A program made the translations under genes and the position numbers. 64,000 bases of DNA from Ischnura elegans (taxonomy: Eukaryota; Arthropoda; Insecta; Odonata; Coenagrionidae): NCBI RefSeq assembly GCF_921293095.1, contig NC_060252.1, positions 43,214,881-43,278,880 of the forward strand, in the 5' to 3' direction. Positions 53,479-64,000 of this stretch are shown piece after piece. Numbering within the stretch: position 1 is the first letter of the stretch; the number at the start of each line of letters is the position of its first letter. Below the pieces are notes generated by a model, which made no database searches, was not told the origin of the DNA, and saw only the letters and a list, made by a program, of their open reading frames with translations.

Positions 53479-54797
53479 CCCAGCCAGCACAGATTTGAAC
53501 TTATCCTTGGAGAAATCAGATATTGTGGGGATAAGCTTATCCTCCATGTGTAATATCCCTTTTTTCCACGATTTCAAGCGTTTGGGGAGGGGATGTCATG
53601 GTACCATATTGCCAAAATTGGCCGCATAGCAGCGCTGAAGTCCTCCATTACCGTTAAAGCCATTAGTGGCTTCGTGTTTACATTTTTGGTGTTGTGTATA
53701 GTGGTGTTTGTGAGTAAAAATCGTTGATTATTTTGTGTATACAATAATAGTTAATGTGATAATGCGACCTAAGCATCGTTTTTGTGTGCCTGAGTTCGAT
53801 GTAAGCTACGACGGTACGTACAGTTGTGGCGACACATCAAAACATCCCGGATTGTCGTGGATATTAATGAAGGAATCATCGACAGTGCTGTGATTTGTTA
53901 ACAAATGCGAGGTATTAGTGATCGTAATTGCCAAATTCTTTGGTATAACGGTAATGGATTTCGAATTTGTGCTTTTAGAAACCATACGTAAGGTAATTCA
54001 CCAGTCTCCTCTATAATGTGATGTAAGGAATTGAACAGTAAGATTTATGGTTTACCGATGAAGGTATAAGGACTGCTCCGTGTTCTAGTGTATTGTATAT
54101 CGTTTCAAGATGAATCATTCATTAAATATATCGTTTTTAGAGCAATAATTTTGTTTATTTTCCACCTTACTTCTAACGGATTTTTGGGTATGTTCCTAAA
54201 CGTGCGTGAATGTGTAACATAGTGAAAAAAAAAACTCATTGTGGAGACTAATGCGGTATTGGCTTTCGATGGTGAATGATTCAGTGCATTATATTTCATC
54301 GTGTATGTTATTATACAGTATTGTATTGCAGTATCCCATGTAGCATCAAATATCTCAGAGGAATCTCACGAGATATGATCTCATAGGCCTGATACAGACC
54401 TCATAGACAGAGTGGTCATATATGCCTCGTGAGATGTCTCTGGCATATTTGAAGCTATAAGGGATACCATAATATAAAATGATGAAAAGTAATGCATTGA
54501 ATCTTTCCTCATCGAAAGCCAATTTATGTTATTACGGTTATTACATTATTTTCACGTAGTTCTCATGAATCTCGCGTGGCAGCGCAGCGATCGTACGCGA
54601 AACAGCTGCCACCTAGCGGCAATTATACGGCGTAAGGATAGGCATATCTCCAAAAATGCGGAAGTGCATCTCCGATTTATCCCAAAAAACGGCGTGGATT
54701 ATTCATACTTTATCTCTGCTTTCAGATAGGTTTCGTCACGGCATATATGTATAATATCCTCGTATTTAGGGATAAGGCAAAATCTGTGCTAGTTGGG
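53479..54797. mobile_element. 1.3 kb TA-flanked DNA transposon inside the satellite
   Basis: CCCAGCCAGCACAGATTT at the left and AAATC-type TGTGCTAGTTGGG at the right are inverted ends (about 22 of 30 matching), and TA flanks both (53477-53478; 54798-54799). Removing it rejoins AAAATCCTACATG-TA-ATAGCAATTCG, exactly a satellite monomer. The 2-bp TA duplication indicates the Tc1/mariner group. No transposase frame is present, so it is non-autonomous. Confidence 0.85.
54334..54464. mobile_element. 131-bp MITE nested in the TA-flanked transposon
   Basis: TCCCATGTAGCATCAAATAT on the left faces ATATTTGAAGCTATAAGGGA on the right. The match continues through CTCAGAGGAATCTCACGAG and CTCGTGAGATGTCTCTGG. 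TA borders both sides. The arms are about 40 bp with few mismatches. Confidence 0.75.
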
Positions 54798-56599
54798 TAA
54801 TAGCAATTCGATATATTTTAAGAAAAAGTAGATTCGATTTATATCGAACGTGAGACTATAAACAAAAAATATTTCAGTTGGGCATGGTGAGGAATACCAA
54901 GATGTACCCATTTACCAAGTGTCATTGGTCCAACGTAAATACTAATCATGTTATGCCAATTCGCGTATTTGCTACAATTATGGAATCGATCTTTCGATAA
55001 AACTGCAATCTGCACTGTAATATCCGCAATGCCGTGGATTTTTATTCGATTAAATAGAAATCTTCTCTATATTTCCTGGTCAACTATGTCCTTGGATGTA
55101 AAATCCTATATGTTATAGCAATTCGATATATTTTAAGAAAAAGTAGATTCGATATATATCGAACGTAAGACTAAACATAAACAATATTTCAATTGGGCAT
55201 TGTGAGGAATCCCAAGATGTACCCATTCACAAAATTTCATTGGTGCAACGTATATACTAATCAAAATATGCTAATTTCAGCATTTGCTATAACTATCGAA
55301 TCGATCTATCGATTATACTGACATCTGTACTGTAAAATCCGCAACGATATTGATTTTATTTCCACGATATGGTCATCTTCTATATAATTGCTGGTCAACA
55401 ATGCCCGTGGGTGTAAAATCCTAAATGTTATAGCTATTCGATATAATTTGTGAAAAGGCAGATTGGATATGTATCGAACGTGAGACTACATGCAAAACAT
55501 ATTTCCATTGGGCAATGTGAGGAATACCAAGATGTACCCATTCACAAAATTTCATTGGTGCAACGTATATACTAATCAAAATATGCTAATTTCAGCATTT
55601 GCTATAACTATCGAATCGATCTTTCGATTATACTGACATCTGCACTGTAAAATCCGCAACGATATTGATTTTATTTCCACGCTATGGTCATCTTCTATAT
55701 AATTGCTGGTCAACAATGGCCGTGGGTGTAAAATCCTATATGTTATAGCAATTCGATATATTTTAAGAAAAAGTAGAAACGATATATATCGAACGTGAGA
55801 CTAAACATAAACAATATTTCCATTGGGCAATGTGAGGAATACCAAGATGTACCCATTCACCAATTTTCATTGGTCCAACGTATTTACTAATCCAGTTATG
55901 CCAATTTGCGTATTTGCTAAAATAATCTATTCGATCTTTCGATTATACTGACATCTGTAATGTAAAATCCGCAATGAAATTTTTTTTATATCCAGTCTAT
56001 GGTCATCTACTATATAATTCCTGGTCAACAATGCCCGTGGGTGTAAAATCCTATATGTTATAGCTATTCGATATAAATTGTGAAAAAGCAGATTCGATAT
56101 ATATCGAATGTGAGACTACATGCAAAACATATTTTCATTGGGCATTGTGAGGAATACAAAGATGTACCCATTCACCAAATTTCATTGGTCAAACGGAAAC
56201 ACTATTGAAGTTATGCCAATTAACGTATTTGCTATAATAATCGAATCGATGTTTCGATCATACTGACATCTGTACTTTAAAATTCGCAATATTTTTTGTT
56301 TAATTTCTGGTCTATGGGTATCTACTATATATTTCCTGGTCTACTATGTCATTAGATGTAAAATCCTATATGCTATAGCAATTCGATATATTTTAAGAAA
56401 AAGTAGATTCGATATATATCGAGCGTGAGACTATTTACAAAACATGTTTCCATTGCACATTGTGAGGAATACCATGATGTACCAATTCACTAAATTTCAT
56501 TGGTTCAACGTATACACTTATCATTTTATGCCAATTTGCGTATTTGCTATAAAAATCGAATCGTACATTCGACTATACTGCCACCTGTATTGAAAAATT

Positions 56600-56965
56600 C
56601 GCATCGTATTGATAACCCCTCCATTCTAGGGCCATACCCTTATCCCTCTCTTCTCTTGTATCCCCGCTTTCAAAATTTCGACTATGTTCTTATATTGGTG
56701 ACGTATATAGGGCGATGCGTGTATTTCTTACGGGGAGCTAATACAAAAAGATATAAATTCATATTAATATATCTTCGTTAGGAAACAATACTCATCTAAA
56801 TAATTAATGTGTACGCATAATTCATTTCTTCCCTTACATATTGTTATAATTTTTATCCCCGTAACTATGTAAATAGGTCTGAAAAATGGCGCAATCGAAT
56901 GCAACCTTTTATCGATCATAACTTCGACTGTAATCGCTCGATTTGCTTGATTTAACTTGAGCTTG
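56600..56965. repeat. Satellite spacer block, copy 1
   Basis: A non-monomer segment (TTGGTGACGTA, GCGTGTATTTCTTACGGGG, AATCGAATGCAACCTT) interrupts the array and recurs at about 58485-58830 with modest divergence, offset about 1.88 kb. Spacer plus five monomers therefore forms a higher-order unit. Confidence 0.85.
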
Positions 56966-58484
56966 ATGTAAAATCCTATATGTTATAGCAATACGATATA
57001 TTTTAAGAAAAAGTAGATTCGATTAATACCGAACGTGAGACTATACACAAAATATGTTTCATTTGGGCATTGTGAGGAATACCAAGATGTACCCATTTGC
57101 CAAATTTCATTGGACCAACGTATAAACTAATCAAGTTTTGCAAATTTGCGTATTTGATAGAATAATCGAATCGATCTTGCGATTACACTGCCATCTGTAC
57201 TGTAAAATCCGCATGGCTATTGGTTTAATTTTCAGTCTGTGTGTCTACTATACAATACCTGGCCAACTATGCCCTTGGATGTAAAATCCTATATGTTATA
57301 GCGGTTCGATATATATGAAGAAGAAGCATATTCGATATATATCGCACGTTAGACAACATACAAAGCATATTTCTGTTGGGCAGTGTGAGGATTACCAAGA
57401 TGTGCACATTCGCCAAATTTCATTGGTCCAACGGGTATACTTTTCAAGTTATACCAATTTGTGTATATGCTATAATAATCGAATCGATTTTTCGATCATA
57501 CTGACATCTGTACGGTAAAGTCCGCAATCCCATTGGTTTAATTTTCAGTCTATGGGTATCTACTATTTAATACCTGGTCAACTATGCCTGTGGATGTAAA
57601 ATCCTACATGTTATAGCAATTCGATATATTTTAAGAAAAAGTAGATTCGATATATATCGAATGTGAGACTACTTACAAAATAAATTTTCATTCGGCATCG
57701 TGAGGAATACCAATATGTACCCAATCACCAAATTTCATTGATCCAACGGTAAATCTATTGAAGTTATGCCCATTTACGTATTTGCTATAATAATCGAATC
57801 GATTTTTCGATCATACTGACATCTGTACTGTAAAATCCTCAAGGCTATTGGTTTAAAATCCAGTCAATGGGTATCTACTATTTAATCCCTAGTAAACTAT
57901 GTCCTTGGATGTAAAATCCTACATGTTATAGCAATTCGATACATTTGAAGAAAAAGTTGATTCGATATATATCGAATGTGAGACTACGTACAAAACAAAT
58001 TTTCATTGGGCATCGTGAGGAATACCAATATGTACCCAATCACCAAATTTCATTGATCCAACGGTAAATCTATGGAAGTTATGCCCATTTACGTATTTGC
58101 TATAATAATCGAATCGATTTTTCGATCATACTGACATCTGTACTGTAAAATCCGCAATGCTATTGGTTTTAAATCCAGTCTATGTGTATCTACTATTTAA
58201 TCCCTAGTAAACTATGTCCTTGAATGTTAAATCCTACATGTTATAGCAATTCGATATATTTTAAGAAAAAGTAGATTCGATATATATCGAACGTGAGACT
58301 GAATACAAAACATACTACCATAGAGTATCGTGAGGAATACCAAGATGTACCTGTTTACCAAGTTTCATTGGTCCAACGTACACACTTATCAAGTTATGCC
58401 AATTTGCGTATTTGCTATACTAATCGAATCGTACTTTAGACACTGCTGACATCTGTACTATAAAATCCGCAATCCTATTGATAT

Positions 58485-58830
58485 CCCTTCTATGGTCACT
58501 CCCTTATCCCTGCCTTCTCTAATATCCCCGCTTTCAAAATTAAGCCTATGTTCTTATATTGGTGACGTAATTGGACGGGATGCGTGTATTTCTTACGGGG
58601 GCCTAATACAAAAAGACATAAATTCAAATCGATGTATCTTCAGTAGGAAACATAATTCATCTAAATAATTTATGTGTGCGCATAATTCATTTTTTTCCTT
58701 ACATATTGTTAAAATTTTTATTTCCGTAACTATGTAAATAAGCCCAAAAAATGGCTCAATCGAATACAACCTTGTATCGATCATAACTTCGAGTCTAATC
58801 AATCGATTCGCCTGATTTAACTTTTGTCGG
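58485..58830. repeat. Satellite spacer block, copy 2
   Basis: Direct repeat of 56600-56965. After it no further monomer follows, so it closes the array on this side. The 90-codon minus frame across it has no counterpart of note in copy 1 and is not called. Confidence 0.8.
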
Positions 58831-59792
58831 ATGAATGACATTTTCAGTCGTATTTTGTATGACATTCATGTTCAAAACTTGATCAATAAAAAAGTTATTA
58901 GCGATTAAAGCGTATCCAAGGAGATTCGTATCGATATAACTCGCACATGAATCGATCGAGCGGAATGGTCATCATTGCAAAAGTTGACCATTTTAATAAT
59001 ATTATTTATCTGAAAATTTCATTCCTCTAGCTTAAACGGTTGCTAAGATATTCAAGATTGCATGCTCCACAAAAAAATGGCGACAATGATTTTTCGCTTG
59101 CAGGACATTTTTCGGAATTTAATTATTGATTAACCAAGAGGGATACGGCGAAAGTAAGCTCAAATGTGAGGGTTCGGAGAACCCTCTAACGGTTTTTCTT
59201 GGAGATTCCAAATTTTCATATGGCACATGTCTCAACGCCGAAATCCAAGATTGAAAATTCGACCACCTCTACAATGGAAAGTCGAAATCGTTTATTCCTC
59301 GGAATTGTGTCGACATATGAAAATTCCGAGATAGCCAAAAAATCAACCAAAAAATCTAGTATCTTGCGTTTTAAGGAATTTGTCCTGCGATGATTGCAAG
59401 TTGGTCAAAAAAATTCTTTACGTAGTGCCATAAGAAAAGCATGGGGCACTTTCAAAAAATCATAAAAAATACTAAATATCAATTTTTCGAAATGACAACC
59501 ACACTGAAAAATCAACCAAAAAATCTAGTTTTCGTCCAGGGAATCTCATGTTCCTGACGCATTTATAAATACCGAAAAAAACCTAAAAAATTTTAGTCCC
59601 ATAAGGCTCCCATGTTAATTCAAGTCGATATATCTCGAAAAGTAATCGACTTTTTAAAGATTTCAGATTTTTCCTCCCGATGAATATTTTTTTACTTTTA
59701 CGTCCAATATTCCTTATACCCACACATATCACAGTTTGGGCTGCTAATTTGTATCAATCACACAATCAGTGAATCAATTTCTAGCTTTAATA
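58831..59792. other. No gene seen
   Basis: AT-rich DNA between the satellite and its second leader copy. AAATCAACCAAAAAATCTAGT occurs twice (about 59340 and 59512), a small direct repeat. No coding sequence. Confidence 0.4.
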
Positions 59793-60455
59793 GGGACGTT
59801 AACGAGTCGATTGGGCGCTTGAATTCATCAAGCGGGTAATTAGGGGGGGTGGAAACATAGTTGTGTCACATATTTTCAAGTCATGTGCCCATAAGTGGTT
59901 TAATATTCAAAAATTTCCCCGCCGTTTTTTGAAAGGGTAAGGAACTAAATTTTTCACTGTTAGAAATATTTGTTATTTTCAATGTGATTTTATTTGACGG
60001 ATAATTGATTCTTTGATCCATTAAGTTAACCATTGACACATAATCGGAATAAGGTTTTAAAAATTTCAAGAGAGTGTTGATTATGTGGTTATTTTTCAAC
60101 TGTTTAAGTTCATAAGCATTGTGATAAGCCACTCTTGAAAATACAACGCAGATTCTTTAGATAAATATATAAAGATATTCCACTTGCAAAACGAATATCC
60201 ATAATGCAGTTTGTAAAATACTGAATTGTAACGATTCCTCTAATTTCTTTGGTCTTAAAAAATAGTTTTTCTCAAGATATTCCATTTTGCAAAAAAGATT
60301 TGGCATATTTGATATCATAATCGTATCGAATTATCAAGTATACTGACACGTGCATTGAAAATACGCAATCCGATTGATTTACCTTCCAATCTTTGATCAT
60401 CAACACTAAAATTCCTGGTCGACTATGTACGTGCATGCAAAATCCTATGTATTAT
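59793..60455. repeat. Satellite leader segment, copy 2
   Basis: Direct repeat of 52200-52840. It ends abruptly at 60455 inside monomer-like sequence (AAAATCCTATGTATTAT), where the second copy of the 29.3 kb unit begins. Confidence 0.85.
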
Positions 60456-63400
60456 AGAAAGTAAAAATAAACTCGTAACAAATGCCTCTGACACTCAAAA
60501 GTCCTTGACTGCGATGTTGTTTTCAGAGGGTCGAACAATGCCTTGTGTTGGTCTTACATGTATTACTAGGGATTGTTGAGGAATAGCTGGGAAGAGGGAA
60601 TTTACAGGTGGGTTAAGGAAATGTTAAGATAGAAGTGAAAGGATGATACCAGTAGAGAAGAGATGTCAACTTCCAATGCAATTGCATCCATTGGAGTGTT
60701 AATGATTGGGGGTTCCAGAAGTGCTTACGAGCACCCCCTGCAAATTAAGTCTCTTAGATGGGCGATTATTAAGCAAGTTCCTAATTGAATATGTATTTAA
60801 TAAAATCTTTTAAAATAATATTCTTCCGCTATTTTTCAACGACTCGACTATTACAATAAGGAATCAATAAAATGAATAACAATGTAAACATTGCAAGTTA
60901 TACTTCTTAATATTCAGGAAATGTAAGATTTTTTATTATGAACTATAATTATTTATCAAGAGAACGATTTTGAAGATTTTAAATATTCCTTTTTCAAGGG
61001 GTTTCTGGGCTACGTTATTGCCCCTTATACAGGTAAATCGTGCGTGGGTGACGTGACACCCTTTGTAGACATACCTATTGTTGGTTCTTTAGTGCCCGCT
61101 ACAGAACCTAAATGTAAGAAGAAGAACTTTGCTTCATAAAAGCAAAGGAGAAATAGGTAATGCCCTGGTTGTCAAATCTCAACGGCGCAGAGGGCAATTT
61201 GAATAACCTCATTCCTGAGCGTAAAATTGGAGCACCGCTGAAAAACACGAGTTCCTTGGCCATCATGTGGTTTCCGATTTTGCCAAATGCCTTGCCTTTC
61301 CTCATTTCATTCATTTTACATTTAAAAATCATTTCACAGTTTAATATCGCTTTATGCGCACCAAAAAGAATTAATTTATACGACCCATTGCATACTTCTC
61401 TGACTGATTGACTATATTTATAACTTGCAGTTAACTTGGTGGACATCATTATGAAATTCGACTTTGATGTAAGAGATACCGCTTACCGCATGATCATGAT
61501 TGTTTATCGTCTTTAACTGCATAAAAGAGTGAAACTTATTCAACATTCGAGAGTGAGACTAATTCATGCTTCTAATTTAAGATTTCATTCCCAATGTTTA
61601 TGAAGCCCATTCGATGGGAATGAACATCAGGTGGCCTATTAAACTGCTCAGGGGACATCCAAAGAAGTGGTTTGAGGAACTTCAGAAATTGACCTAAATC
61701 AATCATCCCTCGCGTTATCACCGAGGGTGTCCTTGGGGGCAAGTAAAGATATAATTAGCTTATTTGGTGGTCCAGCGAATAAACGTTGACTTATCAAGTT
61801 ATCTTCAACAAGTATTCCATCACTCTCGCTTTCATCTGGAAAGAAAATAACGGACTGAATGCAAGCTCTTTGCGAATTAAGGGGGCTCACTAACTACGGG
61901 AAAAACGCAACTTTCAAAAAGTAATAAAAGCCACTGGTTCTCCATTTTCATTTGAAATCAAAGTGAAATACTGCATTTATGAATGTAAAATATAAAAACC
62001 TGTATTATGACTTTTGTCGAGGACGCCGCGCCAACATCAGTATAAAATCTAGAAATGTCCGTAAATATTTGAAAGTAATGTAGTATTTTAATCAAAATAA
62101 GTGTCATGCTGTTTATATTCAACGATAAAGGATCAATATTTGCAGATATCCTAAGTTTTGGTGTCGAAACCGCGTTTGTGCAGTGGAGGTATCGATACTT
62201 AAAAAACACTTTTATCAATTTTGGTGCCTAAAATTTCTAATGTATACATTAATAACCAAAATAAATTTTTTTAAATAAATGTAAATAATAACTAGTAATT
62301 AAAAAACACTCACACACAAACACACACTTCTAAAAAAAGTTAAGGAAAGTGCGTTCCAGCACTGCTTACTTTTCCATGACGTCACTGGTTTTAAGTCCAG
62401 TTTCATCAACTTTAACAATGCTCTGAAGAATATCTGGTAATAATTGCAAACAATCACCTACACCTTAAAATATACAGACAATAAATTGAGGGCACCACGG
62501 CCAAAATTCTAAAATTAAGTAGCTAAATGGTAAATCGTGATGGTCTGGAGTTAACACTCATTCAAATAAAATCCACTCATCTAGTAGCCCTAGTAGTACT
62601 AGATGAGCAGATTTAATTCGGAGGGGGATATTGTTGGGTGTTTGTGCAGTGGAAATATCGAATTGAAACGCATCAAAAATCATACTTTACATCAAATCAG
62701 CCGAATGATCCGTATACATAATGCTGAAAATTGAATTTATCGCTGATTAATGGTAAACACTATGAAATATATCAACATTTAAAAAAATGAAGAGTCAGAG
62801 GGCATAGATGCAAATAGGATCTCCAAAGCAGATCATACTGTATGTAGTCGTCACAAGGGAAAATTTTCTGGGGGGCTAAAACTCACAAAGCCCACCCACC
62901 CTACTGGCGACGTGCCCATCTACATAAACGCTTATTGTATTGAATCATTTTGTAAAATGCTGCCATCACATATGATAAGTCCTCCGATCACGATTAGGTG
63001 TTCCAATGCGGGAGGATGTTTTCTCCATGAGTACATTTCATAAGTCGGCAATTGAAATCTAATTCTACCCTAAATCAATGCATCCACTCTCTGCGAATAA
63101 ATGTGACAAGTAGTAAAACTCTTCACCTCCTTATGTAGGTACAGTGTGCATTTGTCTTTCTCTGGAGTTTTGGTCCAATATTGAAAGCGGGTTCATTCCA
63201 ATACCGATTTTTGGCAAATTTATGGATTTTAAACCAAAATATTAGAATGCATAAAAACAGAATTAGGTAGTTCCTGTAAAAATGCAAGTAAAAAGTGAAG
63301 GATTTCATTAAAAATGCTTAAGGTTTTGCCCTGTTTGATAAATTAGATAAAATTTGAAGCCCAAGAAGAAAGCATTTAATAAATATGCCGATATACCGTG

Positions 63401-64000
63401 AGCGGAAGTAATACTTTTCATTCTGGACCACGACTCAAGAGAAAGAAAAATGAATTTATGCAATCTTAAGAGTATTTTCGACGTATTCCATTGTTTCAAA
63501 ACTTTATTACTTATGCCACAGTTGGATGACAAGTTATTACACAGTGCATTCAAGAACCAACAAGAACAATAGCAACACATAGTATGTCGATTGATTGGTA
63601 TGGGATGTACAGACATGAATCCACAAGTATTGTTGATGTTGAACGGCAAAAAATCGAAAGCAAACTACTCCAGGCATGATTTTCTAAAGAAGCAGTCCAG
63701 GATGCTGAAGGCAATACTGCGGCAAAGCGGATTCACCAAAATCCAGAGCGTCTCCTCTTTCATGTATCAGTTTTAAATCAGTGGATAGTCCAGTTACGTG
63801 CAGGAAGAGTAATGTCCATCGTTGCAGCAGATGTACTGAGGGGTACTGGCCTTGAGGAACTCCCAGTTTCCGTCGCAGAGCTTGGAGAAGGCGGCGATCT
63901 GAGGAGTTTGAAGGTTGCAATCAGTTGATAAATAAAAGATACAGTTTCTGGCGTAATTCGGTGGAAATATTTATTTTTTAAAATATAACTAGCTATCCCA
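60456..64000. repeat. Duplicated segment, copy B (continues beyond window)
   Basis: Same orientation and order as 31156-34700, at about 99% identity, up to the last base of the window. Small indels (for example at 61401 and 62307) balance, so the net offset remains 29,300. The left edge is joined to satellite leader sequence, not to the DNA that precedes copy A. Confidence 0.95.
63794..63898 (-). CDS. Last exon of a second copy of the ten-cysteine protein gene
   Basis: This is equivalent to exon 4 at 34598-34494, with the same CTCAG acceptor and TAA stop, encoding 34 residues that begin IAAFSKLCDGNWEF. Relative to copy A the first residue is Ile instead of Val, and Gly (GGC) is replaced by Leu (CTC) at the 15th. 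One Cys codon differs silently. All four cysteines are kept. Upstream exons, if present, lie beyond the window on the right. Conservation of frame, cysteines and splice site suggests a working paralogue or a second allele. Confidence 0.75.
   Translation of the reverse strand: MAAFSKLCDGNWEFLKASTPQYICCNDGHYSSCT

Larger units (their letters stand above)
52720..58490. repeat. Satellite array, about 314-bp monomer, 13 units
   Basis: The motif TATTTTAAGAAAAAGTAGATTC (in parts; variants occur) recurs near 52866, 53181, 54818, 55131, 55446, 55761, 56076, 56391, 57001, 57316, 57630, 57945 and 58260. Steps are 313-316 bp once the inserted transposon and a spacer are removed. Most monomers contain TTCGATATATATCGAA, a perfect 16-bp palindrome, and AATCGAATCGAT words. 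Units at 55446 and 57076-type spacing differ from their neighbours in the TTTGTGAAAAxGCAG variant, giving an alternating pattern at 55131-56391. Short frames inside are not genes. Confidence 0.92.

Noticed and set aside
52755-57518. Short frames within satellite monomers that look alike
   Set aside because: They are similar only because the monomers repeat. Stops interrupt each monomer at shared places and there is no domain.

Overview
This 64 kb window reads as repeat-rich nuclear DNA of an arthropod, most probably an insect. The evidence is spliceosomal introns, a small secreted-protein gene that looks insect-type, and a mixed transposon load typical of large insect genomes (RTE-, CR1- and I-like retroelements, IS630/Tc1-type, piggyBac, hAT and Harbinger-like DNA elements, tRNA-derived SINEs). 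I cannot tell the order or species. There are no operons, CRISPR arrays or rRNA genes.

Layout. 0-11 kb: AT-rich DNA with decayed retroelements: CR1-like pieces at 2.1-2.8 and 9.5-10.4 kb on minus, an endonuclease remnant at 4.3-5.0 kb on plus, and a broken copy of an uncharacterised arthropod protein family at 8.2-9.5 kb. 11-19 kb: non-coding elements recognisable by terminal inverted repeats, AACCGG-rich and G-rich repeats. 19.5-21.2 kb: an intact IS630/Tc1-type transposase gene that is open only when a 240-bp intron is removed. 21.7-23.6 kb: a nested insertion, a piggyBac element inside a short RTE fragment, with both target-site duplications readable. 26.8-29.8 kb: a full-length RTE-type retrotransposon with one intact frame and an 11-bp target-site duplication.

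31.2-60.5 kb behaves as one 29.3 kb unit: its first 3.5 kb recurs from 60,456 to the end of the window at about 99% identity, in the same orientation, as expected for a tandem duplication. Inside it, on minus, is the one convincing host gene: four small exons (42142-42093, 41846-41687, 40854-40747, 34598-34494) encoding a 140-residue secreted protein with ten cysteines. The second unit shows only that gene's last exon (63898-63794), with two amino-acid changes. Intron 3 holds a truncated I-type retroelement. 43-51 kb is a patchwork of foldback elements, SINEs, MITEs and RTE remnants. 52.2-60.5 kb is a roughly 314-bp satellite with higher-order structure, interrupted by a 1.3 kb TA-flanked transposon that itself carries a small MITE.

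How it fits together: the genes do not form a pathway. The cysteine-rich protein gene is the host function; almost everything else is mobile DNA whose insertion order can be partly reconstructed. Assignments rest on reading by eye. Family names marked as resemblance need a database search.
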